Source of the DNA: Edaphobacillus lindanitolerans
Lineage (GTDB): Bacteria > Bacillota > Bacilli > Bacillales_A > Planococcaceae
NCBI RefSeq assembly: GCF_900156305.1
Contig: NZ_FTPL01000001.1
Location: 372,001-436,000, forward strand
DNA: 64,000 nt
Direction of reading: 5' to 3'
Position 1 is the stretch's first letter. Every line of letters begins with the position of its first letter. Position numbers and translations under genes: made by a program. Positions 43,181-52,374 of this stretch are shown one piece after another. The notes below the pieces were generated by a model. It searched no databases. It had not been told where the DNA came from and saw only the letters and a list, made by a program, of their open reading frames with translations.

Positions 43181-43980
43181 ATCTCATGCCGAACCCGTCT
43201 GAAAGCACCGAGGCCGAGCAACCGTCCAAGCCGCTTGAACTCTATGTGTTCATCGACCCGGGCGATGATTTATGCTGGAACCTCATCCCTGTGCTCCGCC
43301 GGCTTCAGGTGGAGTACGACCGGTACTTCACCTACCGTGTCATCATGAAGGTCTCAAAGGTGGCGCAGCGGGGAATCCCATACGCCATCGAAACCGGCAT
43401 GCTGCAGGCTGCGCATCCCGCCCTCCCGGCTGTGGCCATAAAGGCTGCTGAATTCCAGGGCAAACGGGCCGGCTTCAAGTTCTTGTCCAAGCTGTTCGAC
43501 TATCGCTTCCTGAAAGGCCGCGATGTGAGCACCCCCGAGACGCTGATCGAGATTGCCGGCCGGATCGGCATCGATATCGATGAGTTCATACAGGACTTCC
43601 GGTCGGTCAACGCCGCAAAGTCGTTCCAGTGCGACCTGTACATTTCGAGGGAGATGGAGGTCGACAATGCCCCGAGCTTCGTCTTCTTCAACAACAATTT
43701 CGAAGACGAAGGTCTGATGGTTGAGGGTGTCCACGATTATGAGATCTATGTGAAGGTGCTCGAGGAGCTGCTCGGTGAACAGATGGACAAAGCCGTCCCG
43801 CCTTCACTGGATGAACTGTTCAAACGGTTCGACTCCCTCACGACCAACGAAATCGCCGCCATTTATAAAGTGAATATCCGTACGGCTGAGCGCGAATTGA
43901 AAAAGCGCCTCCTCCAGCGCCGGGTTGAATGCGTTCCCTTCTCGGGAACGAAGCTCTGGCGCCGAAAATTGGATCTTTGA
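43177..43980 (+). CDS. spxH: ClpXP adaptor SpxH (YjbH)
   Basis: This 267-residue DsbA-like protein delivers Spx to ClpXP in B. subtilis and S. aureus. It begins at TTG 43177 behind GAGGAGGGATCCAG, overlapping the globin stop by 4 bases. The thioredoxin-fold start reads FIDPGDDLCWNLIPVLRRLQ, where B. subtilis has DPLCPECW, so the first Cys of CxxC is Asp here and only the second Cys remains. The helical insert and C-terminal region (FDSLTTNEIAAIYKVNIRTA) are typical. Its client Spx is encoded 5 kb away. Confidence 0.9.
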   Translation: MNLMPNPSESTEAEQPSKPLELYVFIDPGDDLCWNLIPVLRRLQVEYDRYFTYRVIMKVSKVAQRGIPYAIETGMLQAAHPALPAVAIKAAEFQGKRAGFKFLSKLFDYRFLKGRDVSTPETLIEIAGRIGIDIDEFIQDFRSVNAAKSFQCDLYISREMEVDNAPSFVFFNNNFEDEGLMVEGVHDYEIYVKVLEELLGEQMDKAVPPSLDELFKRFDSLTTNEIAAIYKVNIRTAERELKKRLLQRRVECVPFSGTKLWRRKLDL

Positions 43981-44131
43981 CCGCCATCATATCCGGAACT
44001 GCCCTGCCCCGCTGCCGAAGCGTTGCGGGGCTTTATTTTGGCTCCGGCGGTTCATGTCAATTCCATGGGGCCATGATTACAGGGATGTCCCATTCTTTAT
44101 GGAAACAGACAGAAGGCCGAAAACAAAAAGA

Positions 44132-44157
44132 ACACCCGCTCCGGGGGAGGAGCGGGT
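44132..44157. terminator. Bidirectional terminator after spxH
   Basis: CACCCGCTCC, a 6-base loop and GGAGCGGGTG (10 bp), with CCTTTTTCG on the plus strand and TTCTTTTTG on the minus strand. Confidence 0.88.
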
Positions 44158-44164
44158 GCCTTTT

Positions 44165-44400
44165 TCGTATTACACGAAGGGGATGGGGGAAATGTTCACG
44201 TTCAAACAAAAGGGGTGTTTGTTTGGTGAAATATTTCACGTTCTTAATTTAACACGGAATAATAGTATGCGCAAGTTTTCACAATGAATTTCACATGGTT
44301 GTCACATTGTGAACGTTTTCAATCTATTAATAATTATATATAAAAAGTAATCCGAAATTAAAAAATCAAAAAACGTAAAATCATTTACTATTTTCTTATA
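44165..44400. other. AT-rich intergenic island with TTCAC/GTGAA palindromes
   Basis: About 235 bases far richer in A+T than anything around it, lying between terminators. It has no credible open frame. It contains a perfect 14-base palindrome GTGAAATATTTCAC (44226-44239), a 9-bp inverted repeat TTCACAATG/CATTGTGAA (44278-44286 and 44305-44313) and further TTCAC half-sites near 44192 and 44289. The pattern resembles Crp/Fnr- or Rex-type operators. Confidence 0.55.
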
Positions 44401-44408
44401 AGCAAAAA

Positions 44409-44444
44409 AGCCGGCAGGAACCGGTTATCCCGTTCCCTGCCCGG
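44409..44444 (-). terminator. Terminator of pepF
   Basis: GCCGGCAGGAAC pairs with GTTCCCTGCCCGGC (one bulge), followed on the minus strand by TTTTTTGC. Confidence 0.85.
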
Positions 44445-44457
44445 CTTCTGCCGCCTG

Positions 44458-46281
44458 TCACTCGGACTGAGCGAGCAGCTTCTCCAGCTCCGCCAGCTTC
44501 TCGCCGAACTCCCGGCAAGCCGCCTCGATCGGTTCGCTCGTCGTCATGTCGACGCCTGCCTTCTTCAGCACTTCGATCGGATAGTCGGACGAACCCGCCT
44601 TGAGAAACTCCCCGATATACCGGTCAACTGCCGGCTCTCCTTCTTCAAGGATTTTGTTGCTCAGGGCGACGGCGGCGCTGTAGCCTGTCGCATACTGGTA
44701 CACATAGTAGTTATAGTAGAAGTGAGGAATCCGTGCCCACTCAAGTCCGATCTCTTCGTCGACTGCAAGGTCTTCGCCGAAGTATTTCTTATTGAGGGCA
44801 TAGTACACTTCGGTCAGCTTGTCCGCCGTGAGCGCAACGCCTTCCTGGTCAAGCTTGTGAATTTTGTGCTCGAACTCCGCAAACATCGTCTGGCGGAAGA
44901 CCGTGCCGCGGAACCCTTCCAGCCAGTAGTTGAGGAGGTACATCTTCTGCTGCTCGTCTGTGAGCGTCTTCAGCAGATGGTCGTTGAGGATGGCCTCGTT
45001 GCATGTCGATGCGACCTCTGCAACGAAGATGGTATAGTCACCGTACACGAACGGCTGTGTTTTCCGTGTGTAGTAGCTGTGCACGCTGTGGCCGAATTCA
45101 TGGGCGAGCGTGAACAGATTGTTCACATTGTCGTGCCAGTTCATGAGGATGTACGGGTTCGTCCCGTAAGACCCCGACGAGTAGGCGCCGGAACGCTTGC
45201 CCTTGTTTTCCCGGACGTCGACCCAGCGATTTTCAAGCCCTTCCCTCAGGATGGCGGCATACTCATCGCCGAGCGGCCGGAGCCCTTCGAGCATCATGCC
45301 CTTCGCTTTTTCATATGGGATTTTCATGTCGACGTCCTTGACGAGCGGCGTATACATGTCCCACATGTGAAGTTCGTCGACACCGAGCACTTTTTTCCGG
45401 AGTGCCACGTATTTGTGGAGCAGCGGGAGATTCTTGTTGATCGTGCCCACCAGATTGTCATAGACGCTTTCCGGGATGTGATTGCCGGAAAGGGCCGCCT
45501 CCCGGGCCGAGCTGTAGTTCCGGACCCTTGCATTGACGTTGTTCGCCTTGACATTGCCGGCCAGTGTTGATGCAAACGTATTGCGGAATTTGCCGTACGT
45601 GTCGTACATGGCCCGGAAAGCGGATTCGCGGACGGACCGGTCGCCGCTTTCAAGGAATGTCGTATAGCGTCCGTGGGTCAGGCGGGCATCCTTGCCGTCC
45701 TCATCCTTGATCATCGGGAATTCCAGGTCCGCGTTGCTCAGCATGCCGAACGTTTCGGACGACGAACCCGCGACTTCGGAGAACTGCGCAAGCAGCGCTT
45801 CCTGTTCTGCCGGAAGCACATGCGGCCGCTGGGCGTTGATCTCCTCCAGGGCCTGGCGATAGAGGCTCAGCCCCTCGCTTTCATCCACGAACCGCTTGAG
45901 CTTCGCTTCATCCACCGACAGCAGTTCGGGCGTGAAGAAGGAGAAGGCCGTCGCCACCTTCACATACAGCGTCTTCACCCGGCTGTCCATTGCCTGGTAA
46001 TGGCTGTTTGCCGTATCTTCGTCATAGCGCATATGGGCGTAGGTATAAAGGCGCTGCAGGCGCTCGAACAGCTCGTCCCGGTAGCGAAGCGCCTCCAGCA
46101 GCTGTTCCGGTCCTTCGCCAAGCGTACCCCGGTATGTTTCCGCTTTCCCGGAAAGCTCTTCGACCGCTTTGTATTCTTCATTCCAATCCTCATCGCTCGC
46201 AAAAATGTCTTCTAGCCGCCAGGTTTCCTCTGCCGGCACCTGGTTCCTTGTCAGAACATCCGTCTTTGATTCAGTTGTCAT
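44458..46281 (-). CDS. pepF: Oligoendopeptidase F
   Basis: This 607-residue M3-family zinc peptidase has HEFGHSVHSYYTRKTQPFVY (zinc site HExxH) and the downstream third ligand in FVAEVASTCNEA. It cleaves oligopeptides of about 7 to 17 residues in the cytosol. ATG 46281 follows AAGGGG. The 18-codon extension upstream has no ribosome site. It lies downstream of coiA, as in B. subtilis (coiA-yjbG). Confidence 0.94.
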   Translation of the reverse strand: MTTESKTDVLTRNQVPAEETWRLEDIFASDEDWNEEYKAVEELSGKAETYRGTLGEGPEQLLEALRYRDELFERLQRLYTYAHMRYDEDTANSHYQAMDSRVKTLYVKVATAFSFFTPELLSVDEAKLKRFVDESEGLSLYRQALEEINAQRPHVLPAEQEALLAQFSEVAGSSSETFGMLSNADLEFPMIKDEDGKDARLTHGRYTTFLESGDRSVRESAFRAMYDTYGKFRNTFASTLAGNVKANNVNARVRNYSSAREAALSGNHIPESVYDNLVGTINKNLPLLHKYVALRKKVLGVDELHMWDMYTPLVKDVDMKIPYEKAKGMMLEGLRPLGDEYAAILREGLENRWVDVRENKGKRSGAYSSGSYGTNPYILMNWHDNVNNLFTLAHEFGHSVHSYYTRKTQPFVYGDYTIFVAEVASTCNEAILNDHLLKTLTDEQQKMYLLNYWLEGFRGTVFRQTMFAEFEHKIHKLDQEGVALTADKLTEVYYALNKKYFGEDLAVDEEIGLEWARIPHFYYNYYVYQYATGYSAAVALSNKILEEGEPAVDRYIGEFLKAGSSDYPIEVLKKAGVDMTTSEPIEAACREFGEKLAELEKLLAQSE

Positions 46282-46331
46282 CGAATATGCCCCTTCCTGC
46301 TCTTGCCAAAATAAAACACATGACCATTTTC

Positions 46332-47483
46332 TCAATATTCACTTTGACTGGCAAGGAAATCATTCCAAAGAAGCCGGACGGATTGATCTGTCATGGCTTC
46401 CCTCCCCTTCAGGTCTTCAAGCGATCCGATGCCGGAGCGTTCGAGAAACCGGGCATATGCTTCCAGGGCCGGGCGCCCGTCGCCCAGTTGTGCCGGATAT
46501 TTACGGAGGAACTTGGCGATCATCCCCCCGTCCCTCCACCTGCCCGCAGTGCCGTGTGAGGCGAGCAGGAACACGTACATCGCCTGCCATTCGGCTGCAT
46601 GGTCCGAATAGCGTCCCGAATGGAGGGTCGGAACCCCGATATACGGGGAAAGGCGGCCGATCATCACGCCGTTTTCATAGCATGCCCGCAGGAGGGGGTC
46701 CTGAATGCCCTTCCGGCTGAGCTGCACCCGCCGGTCAAGGAATGCCTTTCTCTTTTTCGCATATATTGTTAAGTATCGCCCGAACTCGGCTTCGTCCGGC
46801 GGGGAAGGAACCGCGAACGGAAAGTGCTGCTGTGTATATGGCAGAGCGATCATTTTTCCGATGAATTGATTTCCGCTCGCATGCATCGGATGAATGAAGT
46901 AATAAAAATGGGCGGTCAGCGGATCAAAGGTCATGATGTATTGACCGGCTGCACCTCCGTCCCTGAAAAACATGCGCAAAAAAGCCGGGACCGTATGCAA
47001 ACGTACCGGCGGACCGGGCCTGCCCCAGTTTTCCGGCGTCAACGGAATCCAATGGACACCGATGTCCAGGCTGCGGTATCCTTTTGTCCGCTCGTTGACG
47101 GCCGAACCGGAAATCGGGCTGCACTGAAATTCGATGGCATGGGCGTGCCCCTCTTTTTCGACGAGAAGATCCGGCCTCTGCCGGATTGCCTTGATCCTCG
47201 TCTCCATTCCGGTCGGCAGCCCCAGGTTGCCGAACATCTCGTACAGCAGCTGCTTGCCCTTCAGATGCGCCTCCGACTCCCCTTCTGCAAACTCTTCCCT
47301 GCACTCCGTTCCGGCCTGGTGGGCAAAATGGGGAATCCGTACATCCCCGAGTTTCAGCCACATCCTCCCTTCGCACTGCGGGCAATGAAAACGATGCTCT
47401 TCCCTGAGCCGGCTCAGCGCACTCTTCGTCATCTGTCGGGTCAGGACCAGTTGAATCCCGTTGTCCATCATGGCAGACAGCAA
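46332..47483 (-). CDS. coiA: Competence protein CoiA
   Basis: This 383-residue protein has CoiA features: a zinc-finger-like CPQCEGRMWLKLGDVRIPHF and HFAHQAGTEC, then a nuclease-like domain with HLKGKQLLYEMF, RPDLLVEKEGHAHAIEFQCS and VNERTKGYRSL. CoiA acts in natural transformation after DNA uptake. The start is TTG 47483 behind GGGGACGGGGAA, giving MLSAMMDNGI, like B. subtilis CoiA. Longer forms lack a site. It is encoded between mecA and pepF. No clear ComK box was found upstream. Confidence 0.9.
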   Translation of the reverse strand: MLSAMMDNGIQLVLTRQMTKSALSRLREEHRFHCPQCEGRMWLKLGDVRIPHFAHQAGTECREEFAEGESEAHLKGKQLLYEMFGNLGLPTGMETRIKAIRQRPDLLVEKEGHAHAIEFQCSPISGSAVNERTKGYRSLDIGVHWIPLTPENWGRPGPPVRLHTVPAFLRMFFRDGGAAGQYIMTFDPLTAHFYYFIHPMHASGNQFIGKMIALPYTQQHFPFAVPSPPDEAEFGRYLTIYAKKRKAFLDRRVQLSRKGIQDPLLRACYENGVMIGRLSPYIGVPTLHSGRYSDHAAEWQAMYVFLLASHGTAGRWRDGGMIAKFLRKYPAQLGDGRPALEAYARFLERSGIGSLEDLKGREAMTDQSVRLLWNDFLASQSEY

Positions 47484-47691
47484 TTCCCCGTCCCCTTTCA
47501 TCCTTTTCGCCATTGTAGGCGCGGGGGCGCTTTTCGGCAAACCCACGCCCGACGCAAGTGGATGGCAAATTTGGATTTTGGGGACGGGGGTTGCGCCGAA
47601 TTCTAAAATCGACATCGGAAACCGCGTCAAAACAAAATCTTGCTTTGGGGCAACCACCCCCGGCTTTCCGTCTTTTTCTGCAAATAAAAAA

Positions 47692-47714
47692 ACGGGAAGC
47701 GGCAGGCTTCCCGT
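47692..47714 (-). terminator. Terminator of mecA
   Basis: ACGGGAAGC, a 5-base loop and GCTTCCCGT, followed on the minus strand by TTTTTTTATT. Confidence 0.9.
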
Positions 47715-47730
47715 TCAGACGGCTTCCAGA

Positions 47731-48393
47731 TCAGCCGAAATGCTCTGCAATTGTACCGAAAACGTCGTCCGCGATGATCACTTTCCCGTACTCCTCAAGC
47801 CGGTGAATCGTGACATTGGAGCGCTGTGCATACTCCAGCAGGATACTGTTGATGTCTTCCAGTTCACTTTCATCGCCCGGAAGATCATCGAAGCCGATAT
47901 GCAGGTAGTAGCTTTCTTCAAACAGGTAGAGCGAAGTCCTGAGCAGCTCCCCGTTGAGGACCTGGGAAAGCGGGATCAGGTCATCGAATTCCCCGATGAG
48001 GAACGTGGCGTCCGCCCACTCGTCTTCTTCCTGCCTGAACTCCGGCATGTAGTCCAGATCGTTGAGGTCCGCGTAGGAGGATTCGTCCTGACCGTACATC
48101 CGTTTCCGGTCTTCAGAGCCGAACGGCGGTTCGAGCTGCTTGCCGTCCCGCGTGACCTGGGCCTTCGTGACAGTCACTTCCAGCCCTTTGTCCATGGCAT
48201 GGACCTGGATCCAGAGCGGGCCTTCGATTGCAAAATCGGCTTCATCGTCGACTTCCTCCATCATTTCCCAGAACAGTTCTTCGCTTCGGTCCCGGTTATA
48301 CCAGATTTCGTCGCGGGTGAACCCGCGTTCTTCAATATCAATATACGAAATGAAAAACTTGACCGTGTTTTCATTGATCCGTTCTATTTCCAT
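47731..48393 (-). CDS. mecA: ClpC adaptor protein MecA
   Basis: This 220-residue protein has an N-terminal substrate-binding region (MEIERINENTVKFFISYIDI, then ERGFTRDEIWYNRDRSEELF) and a C-terminal ClpC-binding domain (about residues 110-220). MecA assembles ClpC hexamers and targets ComK and other proteins. The central linker (about 80-110) is polar. AGGGAGAGG precedes the ATG. Order spx-mecA-coiA-pepF is as in B. subtilis. Confidence 0.95.
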   Translation of the reverse strand: MEIERINENTVKFFISYIDIEERGFTRDEIWYNRDRSEELFWEMMEEVDDEADFAIEGPLWIQVHAMDKGLEVTVTKAQVTRDGKQLEPPFGSEDRKRMYGQDESSYADLNDLDYMPEFRQEEDEWADATFLIGEFDDLIPLSQVLNGELLRTSLYLFEESYYLHIGFDDLPGDESELEDINSILLEYAQRSNVTIHRLEEYGKVIIADDVFGTIAEHFG

Positions 48394-48590
48394 GTTGCAC
48401 CTCTCCCTTCCGACGGTAATCTCCGTAAACCCACATGAAATCAAGAAACGTTCCGCCGTTGGCAAGTGTCCTGCTGTAGTATATGCCGGCCCGCAAAAGA
48501 ATGGAAAGGCGTGTCCTGCGGGAAGGTCTTAGTTAGTAGTATAAGCATTGTATGGGACGGCACAACGGAAAGCAAGAAAAAAAACGAAAA

Positions 48591-48624
48591 GACTGACAGG
48601 CTCCACGGAACGCTCCTGTCAGTC
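48591..48624 (-). terminator. Terminator of spx
   Basis: GACTGACAGG, a 14-base loop and CCTGTCAGTC, followed on the minus strand by TTTTCGTTTTTTTT. Confidence 0.9.
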
Positions 48625-48635
48625 TGTCTTTATGC

Positions 48636-49034
48636 TCAGTTGACCATCCGCTGTGCTTCAAGAAGCTGGTAGGCCCTCACCTTGCGCGGGAGGAACCGGC
48701 GGATCTCATCTTCGTTGTACCCGACCTGCAGACGCTTGTCATCGAGGATGATCGGCCGGCGGAGAAGACCCGGGTGCTCCTGGATGAGTTCGTAAAGTGT
48801 CTGAAGGGGAAGGCTCTCCAGGTCAACATTCAGCTTCTGGAAGATTTTCGAACGGGTCGAAATGATTTCATCCGTCCCGTCTTCCGTCATGCGGAGAATC
48901 TGCTTGATCTCGTCAATGGTGAGCGGTTCGGAGAAAATGTTCCGTTCTGTATATGGAATTTCATGCTCTTCAAGCCATGCTTTCGCTTTGCGGCAAGAAG
49001 TGCAGCTTGGCGATGTAAAAAGGGTGACACTCAT
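48636..49034 (-). CDS. spx: Transcriptional regulator Spx
   Basis: This 132-residue ArsC-fold regulator binds the RNA polymerase alpha C-terminal domain under disulfide stress. The redox switch [14 protein letters not shown] (CxxC, Cys 11 and 14) and the family segments [20 protein letters not shown] and [15 protein letters not shown] are intact. The C-terminal residues are EAQRMVN, whereas B. subtilis Spx ends in the LAN degron recognised by ClpXP. Its adaptor gene spxH is nearby. Confidence 0.96.
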   Translation of the reverse strand: MSVTLFTSPSCTSCRKAKAWLEEHEIPYTERNIFSEPLTIDEIKQILRMTEDGTDEIISTRSKIFQKLNVDLESLPLQTLYELIQEHPGLLRRPIILDDKRLQVGYNEDEIRRFLPRKVRAYQLLEAQRMVN

Positions 49035-49429
49035 CCACTACACGTCCTTTCAAATAGGTAGGAAGTCGGAGCGTTTATTAGGTCTTTCTGATTAAAATCA
49101 TTCTAATGTCTTTCAGCATGATTTTATTATACACCATTTCTGACCATAGCGATACACATTTTCGGAAAAAGTTTTCCCTCTGGCATCAGCCTTCACAAAT
49201 TCGCGAAATTTGCGGATTGCCGTTAAAAAGCTGTCTGTCCTTCTGTTATAGCGATGTGTTCAATGCACACAGACACAGGAAAATTGAACGTTGGTATTCT
49301 CAATTAAGTTGCTGTGAATGAAAATCGTCTTCAATTCATCTTCCTGTATTAATTAGTACGATTGTGCCGCCAAAAAGTTCCGTTCTAGTTCATATATTTC
49401 CCGATTCGTCCTGGGATAAACGAAAAAAT
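49035..49429. other. AT-rich intergenic region upstream of spx
   Basis: About 395 bases with no credible gene. On the minus strand TATAAT at 49126-49131 is a likely -10 for spx, without a good -35. It also holds an inverted repeat GTTCAAT/ATTGAAC (49258-49264 and 49283-49289, 18-base gap) and TTCGCGAA near 49200-49207. Complex spx regulation is known in B. subtilis; I cannot assign these elements. Confidence 0.5.
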
Positions 49430-49462
49430 GGCATACACCGGAAATTTATTTCCGTGCATGCC
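49430..49462 (-). terminator. Terminator of the DUF4015 protein gene
   Basis: GGCATACACCGGAAA pairs with TTTCCGTGCATGCC with small mismatches, followed on the minus strand by ATTTTTTCG. Confidence 0.85.
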
Positions 49463-49487
49463 AGTTCGGGCCAGCTTCCATTTTTGA

Positions 49488-50687
49488 TCAAGGGGTATAG
49501 TCGACGCCCTGCGTGTACCGGTTGGCCGCATTCCACAGCAGGAACTCATCGATTCCGGAGTCATTGAGCGCCTTGATCTGCGCCTCCACCTCCGCCTTGC
49601 CGTATTTCAGGTAATTCCCGCTGCCCAGCCACGATGCCGTGAAGTCTTGCAGCCAGGGCCGGGACACCGGCGGATTCTTGAGTTCGCCGAGCTTCTCGTT
49701 TTCTACCTTTGCGTATTCGGCGACGAGTTTATAAGGCTCGAGGTCCGGTTTGGCAATCCCGAAATACGAAGTCCAGTGACTTGGATAGATCATCGATGAA
49801 ATGACGTCCACGTTTTCGGAGATCTTCGAGAAATTCTGTCCGATCCCCGGCGCCTCCGGCAAAGTGGCCGAATATCCGAAGATGTCGACTGCAACATCCA
49901 CCCCATACGGTTCAAGCTGCTCTTTTGCGTAGGCGACAAAGTCGGTGACCGCCTGGACCCTGCGCTGTACGGGATCGAGCTTCGAGTCCTCATATTCACC
50001 GAACGTGTAACCGAGTGTATCGGCACGCGTCTCGAATCCTTCCGGGAACCGGACATAGTCGAACTGGATCTCCTTGAAGCCCATTTTGGCCGCTTCGATG
50101 GCAATCTGGATGTTATGGTCCCAGACTTCTTTCAGGAACGGACTGACAAACGCTTCTCCCCGCCCGTTCTTCCAGACTTTCCCGCCGTCCGTATAAGAAA
50201 GTTCAGGACGCTTTTCTGCAAGGATGGTGTCTTTGAACACGACCACACGGGCAATCGGATAAATCTTCTTCTCCTCCAGCTTCTCGAGCATGGCCCGCGG
50301 ATCTTTTATGTACGGCTGTCCGATTCCCATCTCTGCGAGCGGTGAGTCTTTCTCCGGTTCGTAGGTGAGATAGCCAAAATCATCCTTGATGTCGATGACC
50401 ATGGCATTCAGCTCGGTGGATCCGACAAAGTCCACGAGCTGATCAAACTTGGCTCCGCCCGCGGAATGGCCGGTCAGATAAATGCCGCGGACCGCGTCCG
50501 GATAGTCGAAGGTCAGACCGGAGTCGTAAGTGAAGAGTTTTGAGGAAGAAATCAGACCCTGGTCAAAATCTTCGAATCCGTAGGCGATCTCTTTGAAATC
50601 GGCCGGACGTTCCATCTCTGCCGAGGCGGCGGCAGGCATCATCAGGCCGGCGGCGAGTACGGCAGCCGCCATCCACTTTATCTTCAT
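49488..50687 (-). CDS. Secreted putative glycoside hydrolase (DUF4015)
   Basis: This 399-residue protein has a signal peptide (MKIKWMAAAVLAAGLMMPAA, then ASAEM). The mature part is a TIM-barrel of the DUF4015 / GH13-like clade: VRGIYLTGHSAGGAKFDQLV, MVIDIKDDFGYLTYEP, GFKEIQFDYVRFPEGF and VDIFGYSATLPEAPGIGQ. Asp in FDYVRFPEG is a plausible catalytic residue. The substrate is unknown, with cell-wall or exopolysaccharide sugars likely for such secreted proteins. It is monocistronic with its own terminator. Confidence 0.85.
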   Translation of the reverse strand: MKIKWMAAAVLAAGLMMPAAASAEMERPADFKEIAYGFEDFDQGLISSSKLFTYDSGLTFDYPDAVRGIYLTGHSAGGAKFDQLVDFVGSTELNAMVIDIKDDFGYLTYEPEKDSPLAEMGIGQPYIKDPRAMLEKLEEKKIYPIARVVVFKDTILAEKRPELSYTDGGKVWKNGRGEAFVSPFLKEVWDHNIQIAIEAAKMGFKEIQFDYVRFPEGFETRADTLGYTFGEYEDSKLDPVQRRVQAVTDFVAYAKEQLEPYGVDVAVDIFGYSATLPEAPGIGQNFSKISENVDVISSMIYPSHWTSYFGIAKPDLEPYKLVAEYAKVENEKLGELKNPPVSRPWLQDFTASWLGSGNYLKYGKAEVEAQIKALNDSGIDEFLLWNAANRYTQGVDYTP

Positions 50688-50777
50688 GTCGCAAAACCCC
50701 TTTTGGTTGATGCCCTTATTCTAACAGTTCCCGGAAGACGAAGAAAGGATTACAGGAAATATTCAGGCACCCCGAAG

Positions 50778-50806
50778 TTGCGACTTTTTCCCGGCATCTA
50801 TATAAT
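50778..50806 (+). promoter_or_regulatory. Sigma-A promoter of the trpS T-box leader
   Basis: TTGCGA, exactly 17 bases, TATAAT. The predicted start is near 50812, giving a leader of about 270 bases. Confidence 0.8.
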
Positions 50807-50811
50807 AGAGG

Positions 50812-51060
50812 GAAATCATTTAACAACAAATGCGCAAACGGAGAAGAGTAAGCGGAGGGCAGCCGTCCAGAGAGCCTGTGGCCGGTGAGAACAGGCCGGC
50901 TCCCCCGCCGAATGGGCTCCCGAGCAGGACCGGTGAATGGAGTAGCCGGTTCCGTCCGCCCTCGTTACGGGCTTGAGCGGCCGAATTTCGGCAATGCGGG
51001 TGGTACCGCGGTTGATGACACATCATCCGTCCCAGTTTTGATGGGATGGCTGGTGATTTT
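50812..51060 (+). promoter_or_regulatory. T-box leader of trpS
   Basis: The conserved T-box sequence GCGGGTGGTACCGCGG lies at 50996-51011, followed by a terminator hairpin (51022-51056, TCATCCGTCCCA paired with TGGGATGGCTGGTGA, then seven T). The 5' part forms a stem I with GAGAGCC pairing with GGGCTCC, and the specifier bulge reads GAATGG, giving the tryptophan codon UGG, which agrees with the downstream gene. Uncharged tRNA-Trp should promote readthrough. Confidence 0.9.
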
Positions 51061-51083
51061 TTTATTTTCAGGAGGTTTTTTGA

Positions 51084-52245
<1,162 letters not shown>

Positions 52246-52288
52246 GGCCGGATTCCTTTCTGCTCATGGTTTGTACAACATATAGCAA

Positions 52289-52322
52289 AAGCGGGACCCT
52301 TATTCGGAAAGGGTCCCGCTTT
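52289..52322. terminator. Bidirectional terminator after appC
   Basis: AGCGGGACCCTT, a 6-base loop and AAGGGTCCCGCT with A and T tracts on both sides. It ends the leftward transporter operon and insulates the small membrane protein gene. Confidence 0.9.
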
Positions 52323-52374
52323 TGTGTGTGGTTTTGGTCTGTCGGTCCGCTTCAGCGGCTCACCACAGCAGTTT

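Noticed and set aside
44310-44323. GAACGTTTTCAATC as a cre site
   Set aside because: Fails fixed positions of the cre pattern and is not near a gene start.
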